A stretch of 64,000 nucleotides of DNA from Polymorphobacter multimanifer (GCF_014205635.1 NZ_JACIIV010000016.1:41718-105717), one strand, 5' to 3'. Positions 28,701 to 38,966 are shown, numbered from the stretch's first letter. The notes: generated from the sequence alone by a model not told the origin. Made by a program: numbers and translations.

Positions 28701-29176
28701 TCGGGGAAGCCTGGGCCGCCACCCTCCACCCCGGCGCCGACGCGGCCGAACTTGTCGATACCGTGCTGGCGGTGCTCGATGATCCCGCCTTCGCCACGGT
28801 GTTCGGCGGCGAATCGCTCGTCGAAGCCCCGGTGGCCGCACGGCTCGGCGAGACGGTCATCGCCGGCCAGGTCGATCGGCTGCTGGTGACCGATCAAAAG
28901 GTGACGATCATCGATTACAAGACCGGCCGCCGTGTCCCCGCCGATGCCGCCGCGGTGCCGCCGCCGCATGTGGCGCAAATGGCCGGCTATGTGGCAGCTC
29001 TCGGCGCCGTCTTCCCCGGCCGCCGCATCGAGGCCGCGCTGCTCTACACCGCAGGCCCGAAGCTCATCACCCTGCCCGCAGCACTGCTCATCGCCCATGC
29101 AGCCCCGGCACTGCTGCCGTTCGTTACGATTGCGTTGAACTCCTCCGCGCACACTCCTATCTTGGGTCCAGATTGA
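25721..29176 (+). CDS. addA: Double-strand break repair helicase AddA
   Basis: A 1151-residue UvrD-type helicase and nuclease subunit, coupled to addB by an ATGA overlap. Walker A is AASAGTGKT (about residues 27-35), with [27 protein letters not shown] (Walker B), [39 protein letters not shown] and LYVALTRAE for the remaining helicase motifs. The C-terminal RecB-like nuclease has [10 protein letters not shown] and [11 protein letters not shown] strongly acidic insert (a run of Asp and Glu around residue 530) lies between helicase motifs. With AddB it generates 3' tails for recombination. Confidence 0.94.
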   Translation: MTAARPLARLLATQARAADPEHHAWVAASAGTGKTQVLVARVLRLLLAGVPASAILCITFTKLAAAEMQERVLQRLGFWARADEAALAADLAALGEPTDEPTRLRARRLFAQLLDSPQGLAVQTIHAFSQSLIASFPVEAGVAPGFQTLDDRAGLALRRDLLRSAIETADADADTDFLADVAMLSRQGGEGRLTAILASLGRHAEALAALRNVALEPMLRRGFGLPTDIDAAADLATMVAQHGLNAGTERLLASWRRFANSTAADCGGKAAAWLADPGSAEKLCALYLTGKGEPRKVAVVAAQEKAEPGLKDHFAAMAEAACAIDARQRLHAAVANAARQLRVARRLAADWIAAKARAGVIDYEDMISAARRLLTAPGAADWVRYKLDARIDHLLVDEAQDTNAAQWQIVDALAAEFFAGAGARGPGRRLFVVGDYKQAIFGFQGSDPRVYRDQRQHFEQLADDAGTPLEVVPLATNFRSVAAVLDVVDAVAAILPADALDPDGVPPHLPHRAPAAGAVVLLPPTGENDAEDSDDDEPEEEGERPGQREIDHAQALAQTIARWLDPADPLRLPHNGKPVAPQDIMVLVRRRTAFSAALVAALHSHGVPVAGVDRLKLAEPLAVADMLALIRFVLLPEDDLTLACLCVSPFLGLTHDQLHALAFARPGAGSPGSLWSAMRASTDPAIITARSWLEACLAFADYAAPYEFLERILSGPLQGRAKLLARLGSEALDAIDTMLDQALAFEMLEAPSLQGFLAWVESEDIEIKRDPDAPHGDVRLMTVHGAKGLQAPLVILADTTHGMRKPDSGLLMDFDGRQLPIEPGSTRGLTGPLAVACDAKAAEATQEHWRLLYVALTRAETLLYVAGALPKKGLPEDSWYLQVQAALATLGAGTEADRFHGSDVIAWRQGTPAADAPSELRPDATLLPIPDWVRRPAPEEARPPRPLSPSALAPDTLAAPPAGPAAAAAARRGSALHALFERLPGVAKGRRRALGEAWAATLHPGADAAELVDTVLAVLDDPAFATVFGGESLVEAPVAARLGETVIAGQVDRLLVTDQKVTIIDYKTGRRVPADAAAVPPPHVAQMAGYVAALGAVFPGRRIEAALLYTAGPKLITLPAALLIAHAAPALLPFVTIALNSSAHTPILGPD

Positions 29177-29214
29177 GCCGGCGCTCCGGCCGGCCGCACC
29201 CGAGGACCATTCCC

Positions 29215-29532
29215 ATGACCCGTCCCGTCACCGACGCTTCGTTCCACACCGATGTCATCAGCGCGACCAAGCCCGTGCTGGTCGATTTCTGGGCCGAATG
29301 GTGCGGCCCCTGCCGCCAGATCGGCCCCATCCTCGAAGAGCTGAGCAACGAGATGGACGGCGTCGAGATCGTCAAGATCAACATCGACGACAATCCCGAT
29401 GCCCCCAGCCGCTACAATGTGCGCGGTATCCCGACGATGATCCTGTTCAAGGACGGCGCCCCCGTCGCGACCAAGGTGGGTGCCGCCCCCAAGGGCCAGC
29501 TCAAGAGCTGGCTTGAAGGCGCGCTCGGCTGA
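29215..29532 (+). CDS. trxA: Thioredoxin
   Basis: A 105-residue thioredoxin with active site WCGPC (Cys30, Cys33), preceded by VLVDFWAE and followed by the cis-proline segment [10 protein letters not shown]. It is reduced by thioredoxin reductase and supplies electrons to ribonucleotide reductase and other enzymes. The ATG at 29215 follows GAGGA. It lies 38 bases after addA and is probably expressed with that operon; trxA after addA is a recurring arrangement in alphaproteobacteria. Confidence 0.95.
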   Translation: MTRPVTDASFHTDVISATKPVLVDFWAEWCGPCRQIGPILEELSNEMDGVEIVKINIDDNPDAPSRYNVRGIPTMILFKDGAPVATKVGAAPKGQLKSWLEGALG

Positions 29533-29546
29533 GCTTGACCCTCAGC
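29528..29546. terminator. Short hairpin between trxA and argJ
   Basis: GCTGAG (29528-29533) pairs with CTCAGC (29541-29546) around a 7-base loop. The arms include parts of both stop codons of the convergent genes. The stem is short and no U-run is seen. Confidence 0.4.
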
Positions 29547-30765
29547 TCCGGTAATCGGCGTTGATGCTGATGTAGCCATGCGTCAGGTCGCAGGTCCACA
29601 CCCGCGCCCGCCCCGTGCCCATTCCCAGGTCGACGCCGATCGCCACCTCGCTGCCTGCCAGATGCGCCGCCACCGGCGCCTCGTCATAGCCCGGCACCAC
29701 CGCGCCTGCTTCCGCCACGCGCGTGGTGCCGAAGCTGATCGCCAGCCGGTCGCGCTCGGCCGGCTCGCCCGCCTTGCCCACCGCCATCACCACGCGCCCC
29801 CAATTGGCGTCGCCCCCGGCAATTGCCGTCTTCACCAGCGGCGAGTTGGCGATGCTCATCGCCACGCGGTGCGCCGAGGCATCGTCGACTGCGCCCGCGA
29901 CGCGGACCTCGATGAGCTTCGTCGCACCCTCGCCGTCGCGCACCACCAGCCGTGCAAGCTGCCCGCACAGGTCTTCGAGTGCAGCGGCAAAGGCATCGGC
30001 GCCGGCTGAGTCCCACCCCGTGATGCACGGCGCCCCCGCAGCACCTGTGGCGAACGCCAGCACCGTGTCCGACGTCGACGTGTCGCCATCCACCGTGATG
30101 CACGAGAAGCTGCGCGCATTGGCGGCAGCGAGAATGGCCCGCAGAAACCCCGGCTCCACTGCGGCATCGGTGAAGATGAAGCCCAGCATCGTCGCCATGT
30201 CGGGTGCGATCATCCCCGAGCCCTTGATGATGCCGACGAGCTCGACCCGCACCCCACCCACAAGCGCGCTCGCGTGCGCCGCCTTGGGGAAGGTGTCGGT
30301 GGTGCCGATGGCAGCCGTCGCACCGGCGAAATCGCCAGCCCCGAGTGCCGCATGCGCCGCCGTCACCCCCGCCACTGCCTTGTCCCGGGGCAGCGGCACC
30401 CCGATCACTCCCGTCGACGCCTGGAAGATCGCATCCGTCGCACAGCCGAGCAGTGCCGCCGCCGCCTCGCCCTGCGCCAGTGCGGCCGCGCGCCCGGCCG
30501 CCCCCGTAAAGGCATTGCTGTTGCCGGCATTGACCACCAGCCCCCGCGCCCGCCCCTGCGGCAACCGCTCCCGGCACAGCTCCACCTCGGGCGACGGGCA
30601 GCGCGACCGCGTCGTCACCCCCGCCACCGCGGTGCCTTCGGCAAATTTGATCAGCAGCACATCGGCGCGCGTCCAGGGCTTGTAGCCGGCAGTGGCGGTG
30701 CCGATGCGCACGCCGCCGATGGCGGGAAGGGAAGGGAAGGGCGTGGCGAGCGGGGAAATGGTCAT
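29542..30765 (-). CDS. argJ: Bifunctional glutamate N-acetyltransferase/amino-acid acetyltransferase ArgJ
   Basis: Transfers the acetyl group between N-acetylornithine and glutamate in the cyclic arginine pathway, and may also use acetyl-CoA. The 407-residue precursor cleaves itself before Thr192 in KGSGMIAPDMATML, a signature seen intact. NAGNSNAFTGAAG and the C-terminal YISINADYRS are also typical. The ATG at 30765 follows AAAGGGG and fits the family start. It is convergent with trxA and divergent from the rpmH operon. Confidence 0.94.
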   Translation of the reverse strand: MTISPLATPFPSLPAIGGVRIGTATAGYKPWTRADVLLIKFAEGTAVAGVTTRSRCPSPEVELCRERLPQGRARGLVVNAGNSNAFTGAAGRAAALAQGEAAAALLGCATDAIFQASTGVIGVPLPRDKAVAGVTAAHAALGAGDFAGATAAIGTTDTFPKAAHASALVGGVRVELVGIIKGSGMIAPDMATMLGFIFTDAAVEPGFLRAILAAANARSFSCITVDGDTSTSDTVLAFATGAAGAPCITGWDSAGADAFAAALEDLCGQLARLVVRDGEGATKLIEVRVAGAVDDASAHRVAMSIANSPLVKTAIAGGDANWGRVVMAVGKAGEPAERDRLAISFGTTRVAEAGAVVPGYDEAPVAAHLAGSEVAIGVDLGMGTGRARVWTCDLTHGYISINADYRS

Positions 30766-30810
30766 CCAGCCCCTTTGCCAAGTGCGCGACGACGCGTAAA
30801 CAAGCCTTTC

Positions 30811-30839
30811 TTGACTCTGTCGCCGGCTTTGCTCTATGC
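30811..30839 (+). promoter_or_regulatory. Sigma-70-type promoter for the rpmH operon
   Basis: TTGACT at 30811-30816, a 17-base spacer, then CTATGC at 30834-30839. It sits 50 bases before the L34 start codon. The -35 is near consensus and the -10 is moderate. Confidence 0.55.
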
Positions 30840-30889
30840 GCTGCCGCTCAATTTGGTGTCGTAACGGCGCCCAGCTACCGGATTTTGAC

Positions 30890-31024
30890 ATGAAGCGCAC
30901 TTATCAGCCCTCGAAGCTCGTCCGCGCCCGCCGCCACGGCTTCCGCGCCCGCATGGCAACCGTCGGTGGCCGGAACGTCATCCGCAACCGTCGTGCACAG
31001 GGCCGCAAGAAGCTCTCTGCCTGA
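30890..31024 (+). CDS. rpmH: 50S ribosomal protein L34
   Basis: The 44-residue protein begins [20 protein letters not shown] and has the basic [19 protein letters not shown] tail, matching L34 exactly in length and pattern. It binds 23S rRNA in the large subunit. It heads a cluster with rnpA, yidD, yidC and engB, the conserved order near the origin in many bacteria. Confidence 0.98.
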   Translation: MKRTYQPSKLVRARRHGFRARMATVGGRNVIRNRRAQGRKKLSA

Positions 31025-31041
31025 GCCGATGATCCGCGGCG

Positions 31042-31377
31042 ATGGCCTCCCCACCGCCGACAATCGCCAAGCGCGCTGATTTTCTCGCTGCCAATCGCGG
31101 CAAGCGCTTCGTCACGCCCGGTTTCATCCTGCTCATCCGGGCCCGCGAGCCCGATGCGCCAATGCGCGCCGGCTATACCGTCACCAAAAAGGTCGGCAAT
31201 TCCGTCGTGCGCAGCCGCCTGAAGCGCCGCCTGCGCGAAGTCGTCCGCCTCGGCCTTGCCGATCATGGCCATGCCGGCGCCGATCATGTCCTCATCGGCC
31301 GCAACGCCGGCCTCACCCGCGATTTCACCGACATGCAGGCCGATCTCGCCAAGGCCTGCGCGCGGCTGCGGGCATGA
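31042..31377 (+). CDS. rnpA: Ribonuclease P protein component
   Basis: A 111-residue basic protein partner of the RNase P RNA that matures tRNA 5' ends. It has [20 protein letters not shown] at the substrate-binding side and the family signature in [19 protein letters not shown]. It lies 17 bases after rpmH, and its stop overlaps the ATG of yidD. Confidence 0.95.
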   Translation: MASPPPTIAKRADFLAANRGKRFVTPGFILLIRAREPDAPMRAGYTVTKKVGNSVVRSRLKRRLREVVRLGLADHGHAGADHVLIGRNAGLTRDFTDMQADLAKACARLRA

Positions 31378-31586
31378 TCAAGCGCCTGCTCATTGCCCCC
31401 ATCCGCTTCTGGCAATGGGGGCCATCGCGCGTGCTGCCGCCCAGTTGCCGCTTTGCGCCCAGCTGCTCGGCCTATGCCATCACCGCCATCGCGCGCCACG
31501 GGCCCTTGAAGGGCCTGTGGCTCGCGGTGCGACGCATCGGCCGCTGCCATCCCTGGGGCGGTTCGGGCTATGACCCGGTGCCCTGA
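31374..31586 (+). CDS. yidD: Membrane protein insertion efficiency factor YidD
   Basis: A 70-residue protein with the amphipathic start [15 protein letters not shown] and the conserved cysteine-containing [23 protein letters not shown] block, ending [13 protein letters not shown]. It assists YidC-mediated insertion of inner-membrane proteins. The ATGA overlap with rnpA and the position before yidC support the call. Confidence 0.95.
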   Translation: MIKRLLIAPIRFWQWGPSRVLPPSCRFAPSCSAYAITAIARHGPLKGLWLAVRRIGRCHPWGGSGYDPVP

Positions 31587-31660
31587 ATGGCTATGACCGC
31601 AAGCATATCGCGGCTATAGCGCCCGCAACCCGACCTGTTCCAGACTTCCGAAAGACGCGC

Positions 31661-33469
31661 GTGACCCAGGAAAATCGCAACATGATCCTTGCCGTCCTGC
31701 TGTCAGCCATTGTGCTGATCGGCTGGACGCTGGTGAGCGAGCGCTATTTCCCGCAGGCCGCCGCCCCGGTAGCGACCACAGCCGCTCCCGAAGCCGCTCC
31801 CGGCGTTCCGGCAGCAGCCGGCTCGGCGCCCGCCGCCGTGGCGACCGCGGCACCGCTGCCTGCCGCCCGCCGCGCCGAAGCCCTTGGCGCCGCCCCGCGC
31901 CTCGCCATCGAAACCCCGCGTCTGCGCGGCTCGGTCAACCTGCGCGGTGCCCGCTTCGATGATCTCGAGCTCATCACCTATCGCCAGTCGCTCGAGCCGC
32001 AGGCGCCTGCCACCCGCCTGTTCAGCCCCAGCGGTGCCGCCGATGCCTATTTCGCCCAGTTCGGCTGGAGCGGCCCCGGCGCACCGCCGGTCAATGCCTT
32101 ATGGGCCGCGAGCAGCACCCGCCTCACCCCCACCACCCCCGTCACGCTCAGCTGGACCAGCCCCAACGGCCTGGTGTTCGAGCAACTGCTCGCCGTCGAC
32201 AGGGATTTCCTGTTCACTGTCCGCCAGCGCGTCCGCAACCCGACAGCTGCGGCGGCGGTCGTCCAGCCCTGGGGCCTTGTCTCCCGCCTCGGCAAGGGCG
32301 TGGAGGAAAATGCCTTCAATCTCCACGTCGGCCCCTTGGGCGTCCTCGGCGGCACGCTGAAGGACAGCGGCCTCGACTATGATTCGCTGCGTGAAGACGG
32401 CAACCAGAGCTTCACCTCCAAGGGCGGCTGGCTCGGCATGACCGAAAAATACTGGCTGGCAGCGCTCGTCCCCGACCAGACGCGCGATCTCAAGGCCAAT
32501 TTCATCGCTGCCCCGAACAACCTCTATCAGGTCGATTATCTCGGCAGCCCGCTCGCAGTGCCCGCCGGCGGCAGCAGCGAAACCGTCCAGCGCCTCTTCG
32601 CGGGCGCCAAGGAAGTCGAGCTGCTCGACCAGTATCGCGACGAATTCGGCATCCCCCGACTCGATCGCGCGGTCAGCTGGGGCTGGTTCGAAGTCATCGC
32701 CCAGCCGATCTTCTATGTGCTCGCCTGGCTGTTCAAGTTCACCGGCAATTTCGGGCTGGCCATCATCGGCCTCACCATCCTTGTGCGGCTGCTGCTCTTC
32801 CCCATCGCCAACAAGCAGTTCGAGAGCATGGCGAAGATGCGCATCGTCGCCCCGCGCATGAAGGCGCTGCAGGAGCGCTACAAGGACGACAAGCCAAGGC
32901 TCCAGCAGGAGATGATGGCGCTCTACAAGACCGAGAAGGTCAATCCGCTCGCCGGCTGCCTGCCGCTGGTCGTGCAGATCCCCATCTTCTACGCGCTCTA
33001 CAAGACGCTGCTCGTGTCCACCGAAATGCGCCACCAGCCCTTCGTGTTGTGGATCAAGGATCTGTCGGCCCCCGATCCGCTCACCCCGCTCAACCTGTTC
33101 GGGCTCATCCCCTGGCAGCCGCCCGCCATCATTGCATTGGGCGTGCTGCCCATCCTGCTCGGCATCACCATGTGGCTGCAGCAGCGCCTCAATCCTGCCC
33201 CGCTCGATCCCGTGCAGAAGCAGGTGTTCGCTATCCTGCCGTGGATGTTCATGTTCATCATGGCACCGTTCGCGGCCGGCCTGCAGCTCTACTGGACCGT
33301 CAACAACATCCTCACCATCGGCCAGCAGGCCTATATGCTGCGCAAATATCCGATGCCCGCCACGCCGCCCGAAGCTGCGGCACCCGCCGCTCAGGTGGCC
33401 GTTGCCCCCAAGCCACCGCGCAACCGCCCGGCAGCGAACGGCAACAAGCCCCGGCCCAAGGCCAAATGA
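31661..33469 (+). CDS. yidC: Membrane protein insertase YidC
   Basis: A 602-residue inner-membrane insertase. The GTG start at 31661 leads directly into [21 protein letters not shown], the N-terminal anchor. A large periplasmic domain with an Ala/Pro-rich linker follows, then the conserved core of five spans with [30 protein letters not shown] and [18 protein letters not shown]. The C-terminal tail is basic and rich in Pro/Ala, as in proteobacterial YidC proteins that contact ribosomes. It works alone or with SecYEG. Its stop overlaps the engB start. Confidence 0.96.
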   Translation: MTQENRNMILAVLLSAIVLIGWTLVSERYFPQAAAPVATTAAPEAAPGVPAAAGSAPAAVATAAPLPAARRAEALGAAPRLAIETPRLRGSVNLRGARFDDLELITYRQSLEPQAPATRLFSPSGAADAYFAQFGWSGPGAPPVNALWAASSTRLTPTTPVTLSWTSPNGLVFEQLLAVDRDFLFTVRQRVRNPTAAAAVVQPWGLVSRLGKGVEENAFNLHVGPLGVLGGTLKDSGLDYDSLREDGNQSFTSKGGWLGMTEKYWLAALVPDQTRDLKANFIAAPNNLYQVDYLGSPLAVPAGGSSETVQRLFAGAKEVELLDQYRDEFGIPRLDRAVSWGWFEVIAQPIFYVLAWLFKFTGNFGLAIIGLTILVRLLLFPIANKQFESMAKMRIVAPRMKALQERYKDDKPRLQQEMMALYKTEKVNPLAGCLPLVVQIPIFYALYKTLLVSTEMRHQPFVLWIKDLSAPDPLTPLNLFGLIPWQPPAIIALGVLPILLGITMWLQQRLNPAPLDPVQKQVFAILPWMFMFIMAPFAAGLQLYWTVNNILTIGQQAYMLRKYPMPATPPEAAAPAAQVAVAPKPPRNRPAANGNKPRPKAK

Positions 33470-34107
33470 GGTACGAGCCCGATCCCATCGAGGAGGCGCG
33501 CCGCCGCTTCGCCGGCCCGGTCAGCTTCATGCTGTCGGCTCCAGCACTCGAGTTCCTGCCCGCGCCCAAATGCTCCGAGATCGCCTTCGCCGGTCGCTCC
33601 AATGTCGGCAAATCCTCGCTCCTCAACGCGCTCACCGGCCGGCAGGGGCTGGCCCGCGCCTCCACCACGCCGGGCCGCACGCAGGAATTGAACGTCTTCG
33701 AAGTCGGCGAGCCGCTGGTCTTCCGCCTCATCGACATGCCCGGCTACGGCTTCGCCAAGGCGCCGAAGGATATCGTCGCCCGCTGGCAGGCGCTGGTCTT
33801 CGATTATCTGCGCGGTCGCGCCGTGCTCAAGCGCGTCCTCGTCCTCATCGATTCGCGCCATGGCGTGAAGCCGGTCGACAAGGAAGTGATGGACATCCTC
33901 GACAAGGCGGCAGTCAGCTACCAGCTGGTGCTCACCAAGGGGGACAAGATCAAGCCCACCGAGCTTGCCAAGGTGCTCGCCGAAACCGAAGCGGCAGCGC
34001 GCACCCAGGCCGCCGCCTATCCGCAGGTGCTTGCGACCAGTGCCGAAACAGGCTTCGGGATCCCCGAGTTGCGCGCTGCGGTTGTGCAGGCAGGAGAAGC
34101 GGCATGA
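33466..34107 (+). CDS. engB: Ribosome biogenesis GTPase EngB/YsxC
   Basis: A 213-residue GTPase needed for large-subunit assembly. G1 is [11 protein letters not shown]2 falls in [10 protein letters not shown]3 is [10 protein letters not shown] and G4 is LTKGDK, with SAETGFG as G5. Coupled to yidC by an ATGA overlap and to the following GST gene in the same way. Confidence 0.94.
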   Translation: MRYEPDPIEEARRRFAGPVSFMLSAPALEFLPAPKCSEIAFAGRSNVGKSSLLNALTGRQGLARASTTPGRTQELNVFEVGEPLVFRLIDMPGYGFAKAPKDIVARWQALVFDYLRGRAVLKRVLVLIDSRHGVKPVDKEVMDILDKAAVSYQLVLTKGDKIKPTELAKVLAETEAAARTQAAAYPQVLATSAETGFGIPELRAAVVQAGEAA

Positions 34108-34775
34108 AGCTCATCATCGCCAATCGCGCCTATTCGAGCTGGTCGCTGCGCGGCTGGCTCGCGGCAAAACTCTCGGGCCTGCCGTTCAGCTGCACATTGG
34201 TGCCCATGGACACGCCCGAATGGGATTCTGGTGCCGCAAAGGGCGAAATCCCCTCGGGCAAGGTGCCCGTGCTCTGGGATGGCGGCGAGCCGGTGTGGGA
34301 CAGCATGGCCATCGTGATGTGGCTCGCCGACAAGGGCGGCCACGACCGCTTCTGGCCGCGCGATCTCCACGCCCGCAAGCTCGCCTATGCCATGTCCGCC
34401 GAGATGCACGCCGGCTTCTTGGGCTTGCGCAGCGGCTGCCCGATGAACCTCAAGCTGCGCTTCCCCGATTTCGCCGCCTCGCCAGACGTCCTCGCCGATG
34501 CCGCGCGCATCGACAGCCTGTGGGATGAAGCCCGCACCCGCTTCGGGGAAGACCTCGACGAGCCCTATCTGTTCGGCCATTTCTCCGCCGCCGACGTCAT
34601 GTACGCCCCCGTCGTCTATCGCTTCGCGCATTACGGCCTGCCGCTGTCGGATCGCAGCCGCACCTATCTCGAAGCCATGCTGGCGCACCCCTGGATGCAG
34701 GAATGGCAGGCGGAAGCCCGCGCCGAGACCTGGCCGCTCGCACGCTACCTTGTCGAAGGAGGCATCCCCGCATGA
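34104..34775 (+). CDS. Glutathione S-transferase family protein
   Basis: A 223-residue GST with an N-terminal thioredoxin-like domain ([22 protein letters not shown], then [27 protein letters not shown]) carrying the cis-Pro and the glutathione gamma-glutamyl site around DSMAI. The all-helical C-terminal domain includes [18 protein letters not shown]. The Ser in the SSWS loop is the probable catalytic contact. Conjugation substrate unknown. It lies within the engB-DUF1499-dapE chain of overlapping genes. Confidence 0.88.
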   Translation: MKLIIANRAYSSWSLRGWLAAKLSGLPFSCTLVPMDTPEWDSGAAKGEIPSGKVPVLWDGGEPVWDSMAIVMWLADKGGHDRFWPRDLHARKLAYAMSAEMHAGFLGLRSGCPMNLKLRFPDFAASPDVLADAARIDSLWDEARTRFGEDLDEPYLFGHFSAADVMYAPVVYRFAHYGLPLSDRSRTYLEAMLAHPWMQEWQAEARAETWPLARYLVEGGIPA

Positions 34776-35482
34776 CGCCCGTCCGCTGGCCCCGCAACCT
34801 GGCGCTGCTCACGCTGTTCGCCGCCTTCCTCGTGCTCATCGCCGGCCCCGGCATCAAATCGGGAATCCTGCCCTGGCAAGCCGCCCTGCTCGGCTTCGCG
34901 GTCGGTGCCCTGGTCTGCGGCGTCGGTGCCGTGGCGATGCTGGTGGCGCTTGTCCGCCGCCATCGCAGCCCGCTGGTGATGACAGCCCTTGTGGTCGGCC
35001 TGATCGGCTTTCTCATCCCCATGTCGCTCATCGCCGAGGCGCGCGGCGTGCCCCCCATCCACGACATCACCACCGACACCGGCAACCCGCCCGAGTTCTT
35101 CGCCATCACGCCTGAGCTGCGTGGACCCGGCACCAATCCGGTCACCTATGATCCCGCGATCGCCCCCCTGCAGGCCGCCGCCTACCCGCTGGTGCGCCCC
35201 GTCACCCTCGCCGTCACCCCTTCGGAGGCCTTTTTCCAAGCCGAAAAGGCCGCCCGCGCGATGGGCTGGGAGATCGTCGCCACCGATTCGATCACCGGCC
35301 GCATCGAAGCCACCGACACCGTGCCCTGGTGGGGCTTCAAGGACGATATCGTCATCCGCCTGACGCCCGAAGGGCAGGGCACCCGCATCGATGTCCGCTC
35401 CAAGTCGCGCGTCGGCAAGGGCGATGTCGGCGTCAACGCCCGGCGCATCACCGACTATATGAACAACCTTGCGAATGGCTGA
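34772..35482 (+). CDS. DUF1499 membrane protein
   Basis: A 236-residue protein with three hydrophobic spans in the first 90 residues ([54 protein letters not shown]) and a C-terminal DUF1499 domain: [50 protein letters not shown] and [15 protein letters not shown]. The soluble domain is expected on the periplasmic side. Function is not established for the family. It overlaps the GST upstream by four bases and runs eight bases into dapE. Confidence 0.85.
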   Translation: MTPVRWPRNLALLTLFAAFLVLIAGPGIKSGILPWQAALLGFAVGALVCGVGAVAMLVALVRRHRSPLVMTALVVGLIGFLIPMSLIAEARGVPPIHDITTDTGNPPEFFAITPELRGPGTNPVTYDPAIAPLQAAAYPLVRPVTLAVTPSEAFFQAEKAARAMGWEIVATDSITGRIEATDTVPWWGFKDDIVIRLTPEGQGTRIDVRSKSRVGKGDVGVNARRITDYMNNLANG

Positions 35483-36638
35483 CGTTCTGGCGCCGGTATT
35501 GGCGCCGGTACTGGCGTTGGCCCAGGCGCTGGTCCGTTGCCCGAGCATCACCCCGGATGATGCCGGCGCGCAGGATGTGCTGGCCGCAGCACTCGCCGGC
35601 CTCGGCTTCACCATCCACCACCTGCGCTTCGGCGGCCCGCCCGATGGCCCGGTCGACAATCTCGTCGCCGTCATCGGCGAGGGCACGCCGCATTTCGCCT
35701 TCGCCGGCCACACCGATGTTGTCCCCACCGGGGACCGTACCGGCTGGAGCGTCGATCCCTTTGCCGGCATGATTGCCGATGGCCAGCTGGTCGGCCGGGG
35801 TGCGGCCGACATGAAGAGCGCGATTGCTGCCATGGTCGAAGCCGCACGCCGCCACGTCGCCCGCGGTGCCAACGGCCGGCTCAGCTTCATCATCACCGGT
35901 GACGAGGAAGGCCCGGCAGAGCACGGCACCAGGCCGCTGCTCGAATGGCTTGAAGCCCATGATCTCGTGCCCGATGCCTGCCTCGTGGGCGAGCCTACCT
36001 CGTTGCAAACGCTGGGCGACATGATCAAGATCGGCCGCCGCGGCTCACTCAACGCCTGGATCACCGTTCGCGGCGCCCAGGGCCATGTCGCCTATCCGCA
36101 CCGCGCCATGAACCCGATCACCGGCCTCATCACCGCCCTTGCCGAGCTCAAGGCGCGCGAGCTCGACACCGGCACCGACTGGTTCCAGCCGAGCAACCTC
36201 GAAGTCACCGATCTTGGCGTCGGCAACCCCGCCACCAACGTCATTCCCGCCCTTGCGCGCGCGCGCCTCAACATCCGCTTCAACGATCTCCACACCGGTG
36301 CCGCCCTCGAAGCCTGGCTTCGCGAGGTGGTGGCGCGCCACGCGCCGAACAGCGATATCGACGTGCGCATCTCGGGCGAGGCGTTCCTCACCGCGCCCGG
36401 CGCGCTGTCATCCCTCGTCGCCGATGCGGTCACGGCGGTCACCGGCACCACCCCCGAGCTTTCGACCTCGGGCGGCACTTCGGATGCGCGCTTCATTCGC
36501 CGGCTCTGCCCGGTGGTCGAATTCGGCCTGCCTGGCCAGTCGATGCACAAGATCGACGAGCACGCCGCCACCGCCGACATCGAGGCGCTGGCCGAAGTTT
36601 ATGATCATGTTCTGCAACGGGTGTTCGCCAACCGTTGA
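35475..36638 (+). CDS. dapE: Succinyl-diaminopimelate desuccinylase
   Basis: A 387-residue M20 di-zinc amidohydrolase of the lysine/meso-diaminopimelate pathway. Metal ligands and catalytic residues appear in [32 protein letters not shown] (catalytic Glu pair) and the C-terminal SMHKIDEHA. The dimerisation lid includes [18 protein letters not shown] at 35475. The first codons contain a 12-bp duplication giving [11 protein letters not shown] that is nearly identical to a non-coding repeat near telA. The product feeds peptidoglycan and lysine synthesis. Confidence 0.95.
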   Translation: MADVLAPVLAPVLALAQALVRCPSITPDDAGAQDVLAAALAGLGFTIHHLRFGGPPDGPVDNLVAVIGEGTPHFAFAGHTDVVPTGDRTGWSVDPFAGMIADGQLVGRGAADMKSAIAAMVEAARRHVARGANGRLSFIITGDEEGPAEHGTRPLLEWLEAHDLVPDACLVGEPTSLQTLGDMIKIGRRGSLNAWITVRGAQGHVAYPHRAMNPITGLITALAELKARELDTGTDWFQPSNLEVTDLGVGNPATNVIPALARARLNIRFNDLHTGAALEAWLREVVARHAPNSDIDVRISGEAFLTAPGALSSLVADAVTAVTGTTPELSTSGGTSDARFIRRLCPVVEFGLPGQSMHKIDEHAATADIEALAEVYDHVLQRVFANR

Positions 36639-36640
36639 CG

Positions 36641-36661
36641 CCAACCGGCTTTTGCGGTTGG
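36641..36661 (+). terminator. Hairpin after dapE
   Basis: CCAACCG (36641-36647), a 7-base loop GCTTTTG, then CGGTTGG (36655-36661). It directly follows dapE and precedes the lipoprotein gene, and may terminate or attenuate the long upstream operon. Confidence 0.45.
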
Positions 36662-36683
36662 TTGGAGAAAATCCGGGGAGAGA

Positions 36684-36962
36684 ATGATGCGCGGAATTTC
36701 GATCGCAACCATCGCGGTGCTGGCACTCGGTGTAACAGCCTGCGGGCAGACCAAGGCGGAGGCCGAGGCCGATCTGGCCGCCAAGAACGAAGGTGCAACC
36801 CCCCGCCCCGCCGATCCGGGCGACATTTACGTGGGTGAAGCGCCCCCGACGCCGCTCGCCGACCTTGCGGCGCCCGCCACCGCGGCGGACGCTGCAGCCG
36901 ACCCGGAAGCCGCAGCCGAGGCCGAAGCCGACACCGAAGCCGAAGCAGCGCCGTCCAACTGA
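36684..36962 (+). CDS. Small Ala/Glu-rich lipoprotein
   Basis: A 92-residue precursor with a lipobox (LGVTAC, Cys at residue 20) after a short hydrophobic signal. The mature part is acidic and low-complexity: AEAEADLAAKNEG, a proline-rich middle with DPGDIYVGEAPP, and a tail of Ala-Glu-Asp repeats. Two adjacent ATGs (36684 and 36687) follow GGGGAG; the second is better spaced. It is probably a periplasm-facing lipoprotein without enzymatic function. I do not recognise a named family. Confidence 0.65.
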   Translation: MMRGISIATIAVLALGVTACGQTKAEAEADLAAKNEGATPRPADPGDIYVGEAPPTPLADLAAPATAADAAADPEAAAEAEADTEAEAAPSN

Positions 36963-36969
36963 CGGTCGC

Positions 36970-37677
36970 TCAGCGCAGGGGGCCTTCCCCCTCGCCATAG
37001 CGTTCCTCCATGAAGCGACCCTGGATGATCACGGCATCCCGGTCCCCTTCGGCGAGCTTGAGCGACGCCCGGTGCAACTCGCGCTCGACCACCGTCAGGC
37101 TGGAGACCAGCGTCGCGCCAAGGCTCGGGTCCGCCGTGCGCTGCGCCTGCGGCACCTTGGTGTAGCGCTCGATCAGCTCGGGAAGATGCTTCTTGAGCAG
37201 CCGGTCGATGTCCTGCGTCACGTCATTGGGCGCGGTCTGGTTGCGAAGCTGGTCCTCGAGTGTCGCGAGATGCGCGCTGATCGCATCGATCTTCGGCCCG
37301 GCCGCCGCAGGCAATTCACGGCGCTTGGCATGCAGCCATGCATCGGTGACCGTGGGCAGCACATCGATCGTGGCAGCATCGAGCTTCTGCGCGCTCGGCG
37401 CCGACCCATCCCAAATGAATCCCGCCATGATCGCCATCGCGCCGAACAGCACCAGCAGCACCAGCGCCGTCGTGCCGATGGGGCCGATCACCAGCCCGTA
37501 AAGGATCGGTGCCAGGATCAGCACCGAAGCGATGATCAGCGCCCGGCGGAAGCGGCGCGCAAAGCTCGCCTGAGTCCGCGCACGGTTCCGGCTCCGCGCC
37601 CGCTGCGCCGCCTCGCCGCGCGCCAGCCGGTCGAGCCGGTCAGCGTTGCGCGAAAGGATGATGTCGGGGTCGGCCAT
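36970..37677 (-). CDS. XpaC-like membrane protein (5-bromo-4-chloroindolyl phosphate hydrolysis family)
   Basis: A 235-residue protein with a basic N-terminal region, two adjacent transmembrane spans (about residues 46-92) and a C-terminal helical domain (DAATIDVLPTVTDAWLHAKR, then IDRLLKKHLPELIERY). XpaC-type proteins typically stand next to TelA-like genes, as here: its ATG overlaps the telA stop. The family name comes from an indirect phenotype and no true phosphatase activity is implied. Probably a membrane partner of TelA. Confidence 0.7.
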   Translation of the reverse strand: MADPDIILSRNADRLDRLARGEAAQRARSRNRARTQASFARRFRRALIIASVLILAPILYGLVIGPIGTTALVLLVLFGAMAIMAGFIWDGSAPSAQKLDAATIDVLPTVTDAWLHAKRRELPAAAGPKIDAISAHLATLEDQLRNQTAPNDVTQDIDRLLKKHLPELIERYTKVPQAQRTADPSLGATLVSSLTVVERELHRASLKLAEGDRDAVIIQGRFMEERYGEGEGPLR

Positions 37678-38903
37678 CAGTTCAGCGCTTCGAACGGCAG
37701 CTCGGCGGCGCTCCCGCCAGTGCTCGGCCCGCTCACGCGCGCCTGCGCCTGGCCCTCGGCGCGAGCAATATAGGCGCGGCTCTTGTCGACTTCGGTCGAG
37801 AGCGAGTTGACCGTCGTTTTCATCGAATCGAGCGCCTTGAGCTTGAACGTGTCGATCGCATCCATCGTCTGGTAGATGTTCTGGAACGCGCGCTGCAGCG
37901 TCTCGAGCGGAATCGTGCTCGAAGCCGCCTGCTCATGGATGCGCGCCGTGTTCGATTTCAGCAGCTCGCCGGTCTTGTCGATGATCCCCGCCGTCGTCGC
38001 ATTGAGGCTGGTGATCTGCTCGAGCACCAGCTTCTGGTTGCTCATCGCCTCGGCCACCGTCACCGCAGTGCGCAGTGCCGCCACGGTGGTGGTGCCGGCA
38101 CGGTCCACGCCCTTCATCAGCTCGATGTTGTTCTTCTTCACGAGGTCGAGCGCCAGACAGCCCTGCACGCTCACCGCAAGCTGGGTCAGCAGGTCCTGCG
38201 TGCGCTGCCGCGTCTGGAAAAGCGCGCTCTCGCGCAGCACCTTGGCCTTGGCCGGGTCGGAATAATCGAGCTCGTTCGACTTTTCCTCGAGCCGCGCATC
38301 GAGCGTCTTCGACACATGCACCATCTGCTCCAGCCGCCCCATCGCCTCCCACAGCTTGGCGCGTTCCTGGTCGATCGCGGCATTGTCCATCAGCAGCTCG
38401 TCCTTGCCGTCCTTGAGACGGCCAAGGATCGCCTGGATGTTGGTCTGCGCCGACTTGTAGCCATCGAAATAGCCTCGCAGCCGGTCGCCGCCGAAGGGGA
38501 TGAGCCCGAACAGCTTCTTGCGCGTGGTCAGGTCCCCCTTGCCGCCCGGATCAAGGTCCTCGATCGTGCGGCGAAGTGCGGTCAGGTCGGCGCCGATGCC
38601 GGTATCCTTGTCGATGGCGCGCGTCGGCCGATCGAGGAAGCGGTTGGACTGGCCGGCTGCCTCGGCAATCTCCTTGGCGCCCAAATTGGTCAGCGCATCG
38701 ACCTTCTTGCCGAATTCGGGGCTGGCGGCATCCTCGGCCACCAGCGCATCGATGAAGGCATCGACCTTGGCATCGAGCTGGCTCATCTGCTCGGGCTTCA
38801 GCGGCACCAGACCGGCGGCCCTCGCCGGCGCAATGCTGGCCACCGGCTGCGGCGCCTCGAGCGTGATCGGCGGCTCAAGGGTGTCGGTGGGCTTGCTGGC
38901 CAT
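37677..38903 (-). CDS. TelA-like toxic anion resistance family protein
   Basis: A 408-residue, largely helical, cytoplasmic protein of the TelA/KlaA family, linked in other bacteria to tellurite or envelope-stress tolerance. Conserved stretches are KKLFGLIPFGGDRLRGYFDGY, IDQERAKLWEAMGRLEQM and the C-terminal AVTVAEAMSNQKLVLEQITSLNATT with coiled-coil character. The ATG at 38903 has AGGAG seven bases upstream; the longer frame would begin in repeat DNA. It forms an operon with the XpaC-like gene. Biochemical role unknown. Confidence 0.85.
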   Translation of the reverse strand: MASKPTDTLEPPITLEAPQPVASIAPARAAGLVPLKPEQMSQLDAKVDAFIDALVAEDAASPEFGKKVDALTNLGAKEIAEAAGQSNRFLDRPTRAIDKDTGIGADLTALRRTIEDLDPGGKGDLTTRKKLFGLIPFGGDRLRGYFDGYKSAQTNIQAILGRLKDGKDELLMDNAAIDQERAKLWEAMGRLEQMVHVSKTLDARLEEKSNELDYSDPAKAKVLRESALFQTRQRTQDLLTQLAVSVQGCLALDLVKKNNIELMKGVDRAGTTTVAALRTAVTVAEAMSNQKLVLEQITSLNATTAGIIDKTGELLKSNTARIHEQAASSTIPLETLQRAFQNIYQTMDAIDTFKLKALDSMKTTVNSLSTEVDKSRAYIARAEGQAQARVSGPSTGGSAAELPFEALN

Positions 38904-38939
38904 GCGTGGCTCCTGTTCTGGAATCGAACGTGGTTGTAA

Positions 38940-38966
38940 CACCGGTATTAGCACCGGTACTGGCAC
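38940..38966 (+). repeat. 12-bp direct repeat matching start of dapE
   Basis: CACCGGTATTAG followed by CACCGGTACTGG and CAC. The 23 bases from 38942 differ at only two positions from the 23 bases beginning at 35493 inside the dapE coding region. Confidence 0.6.
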
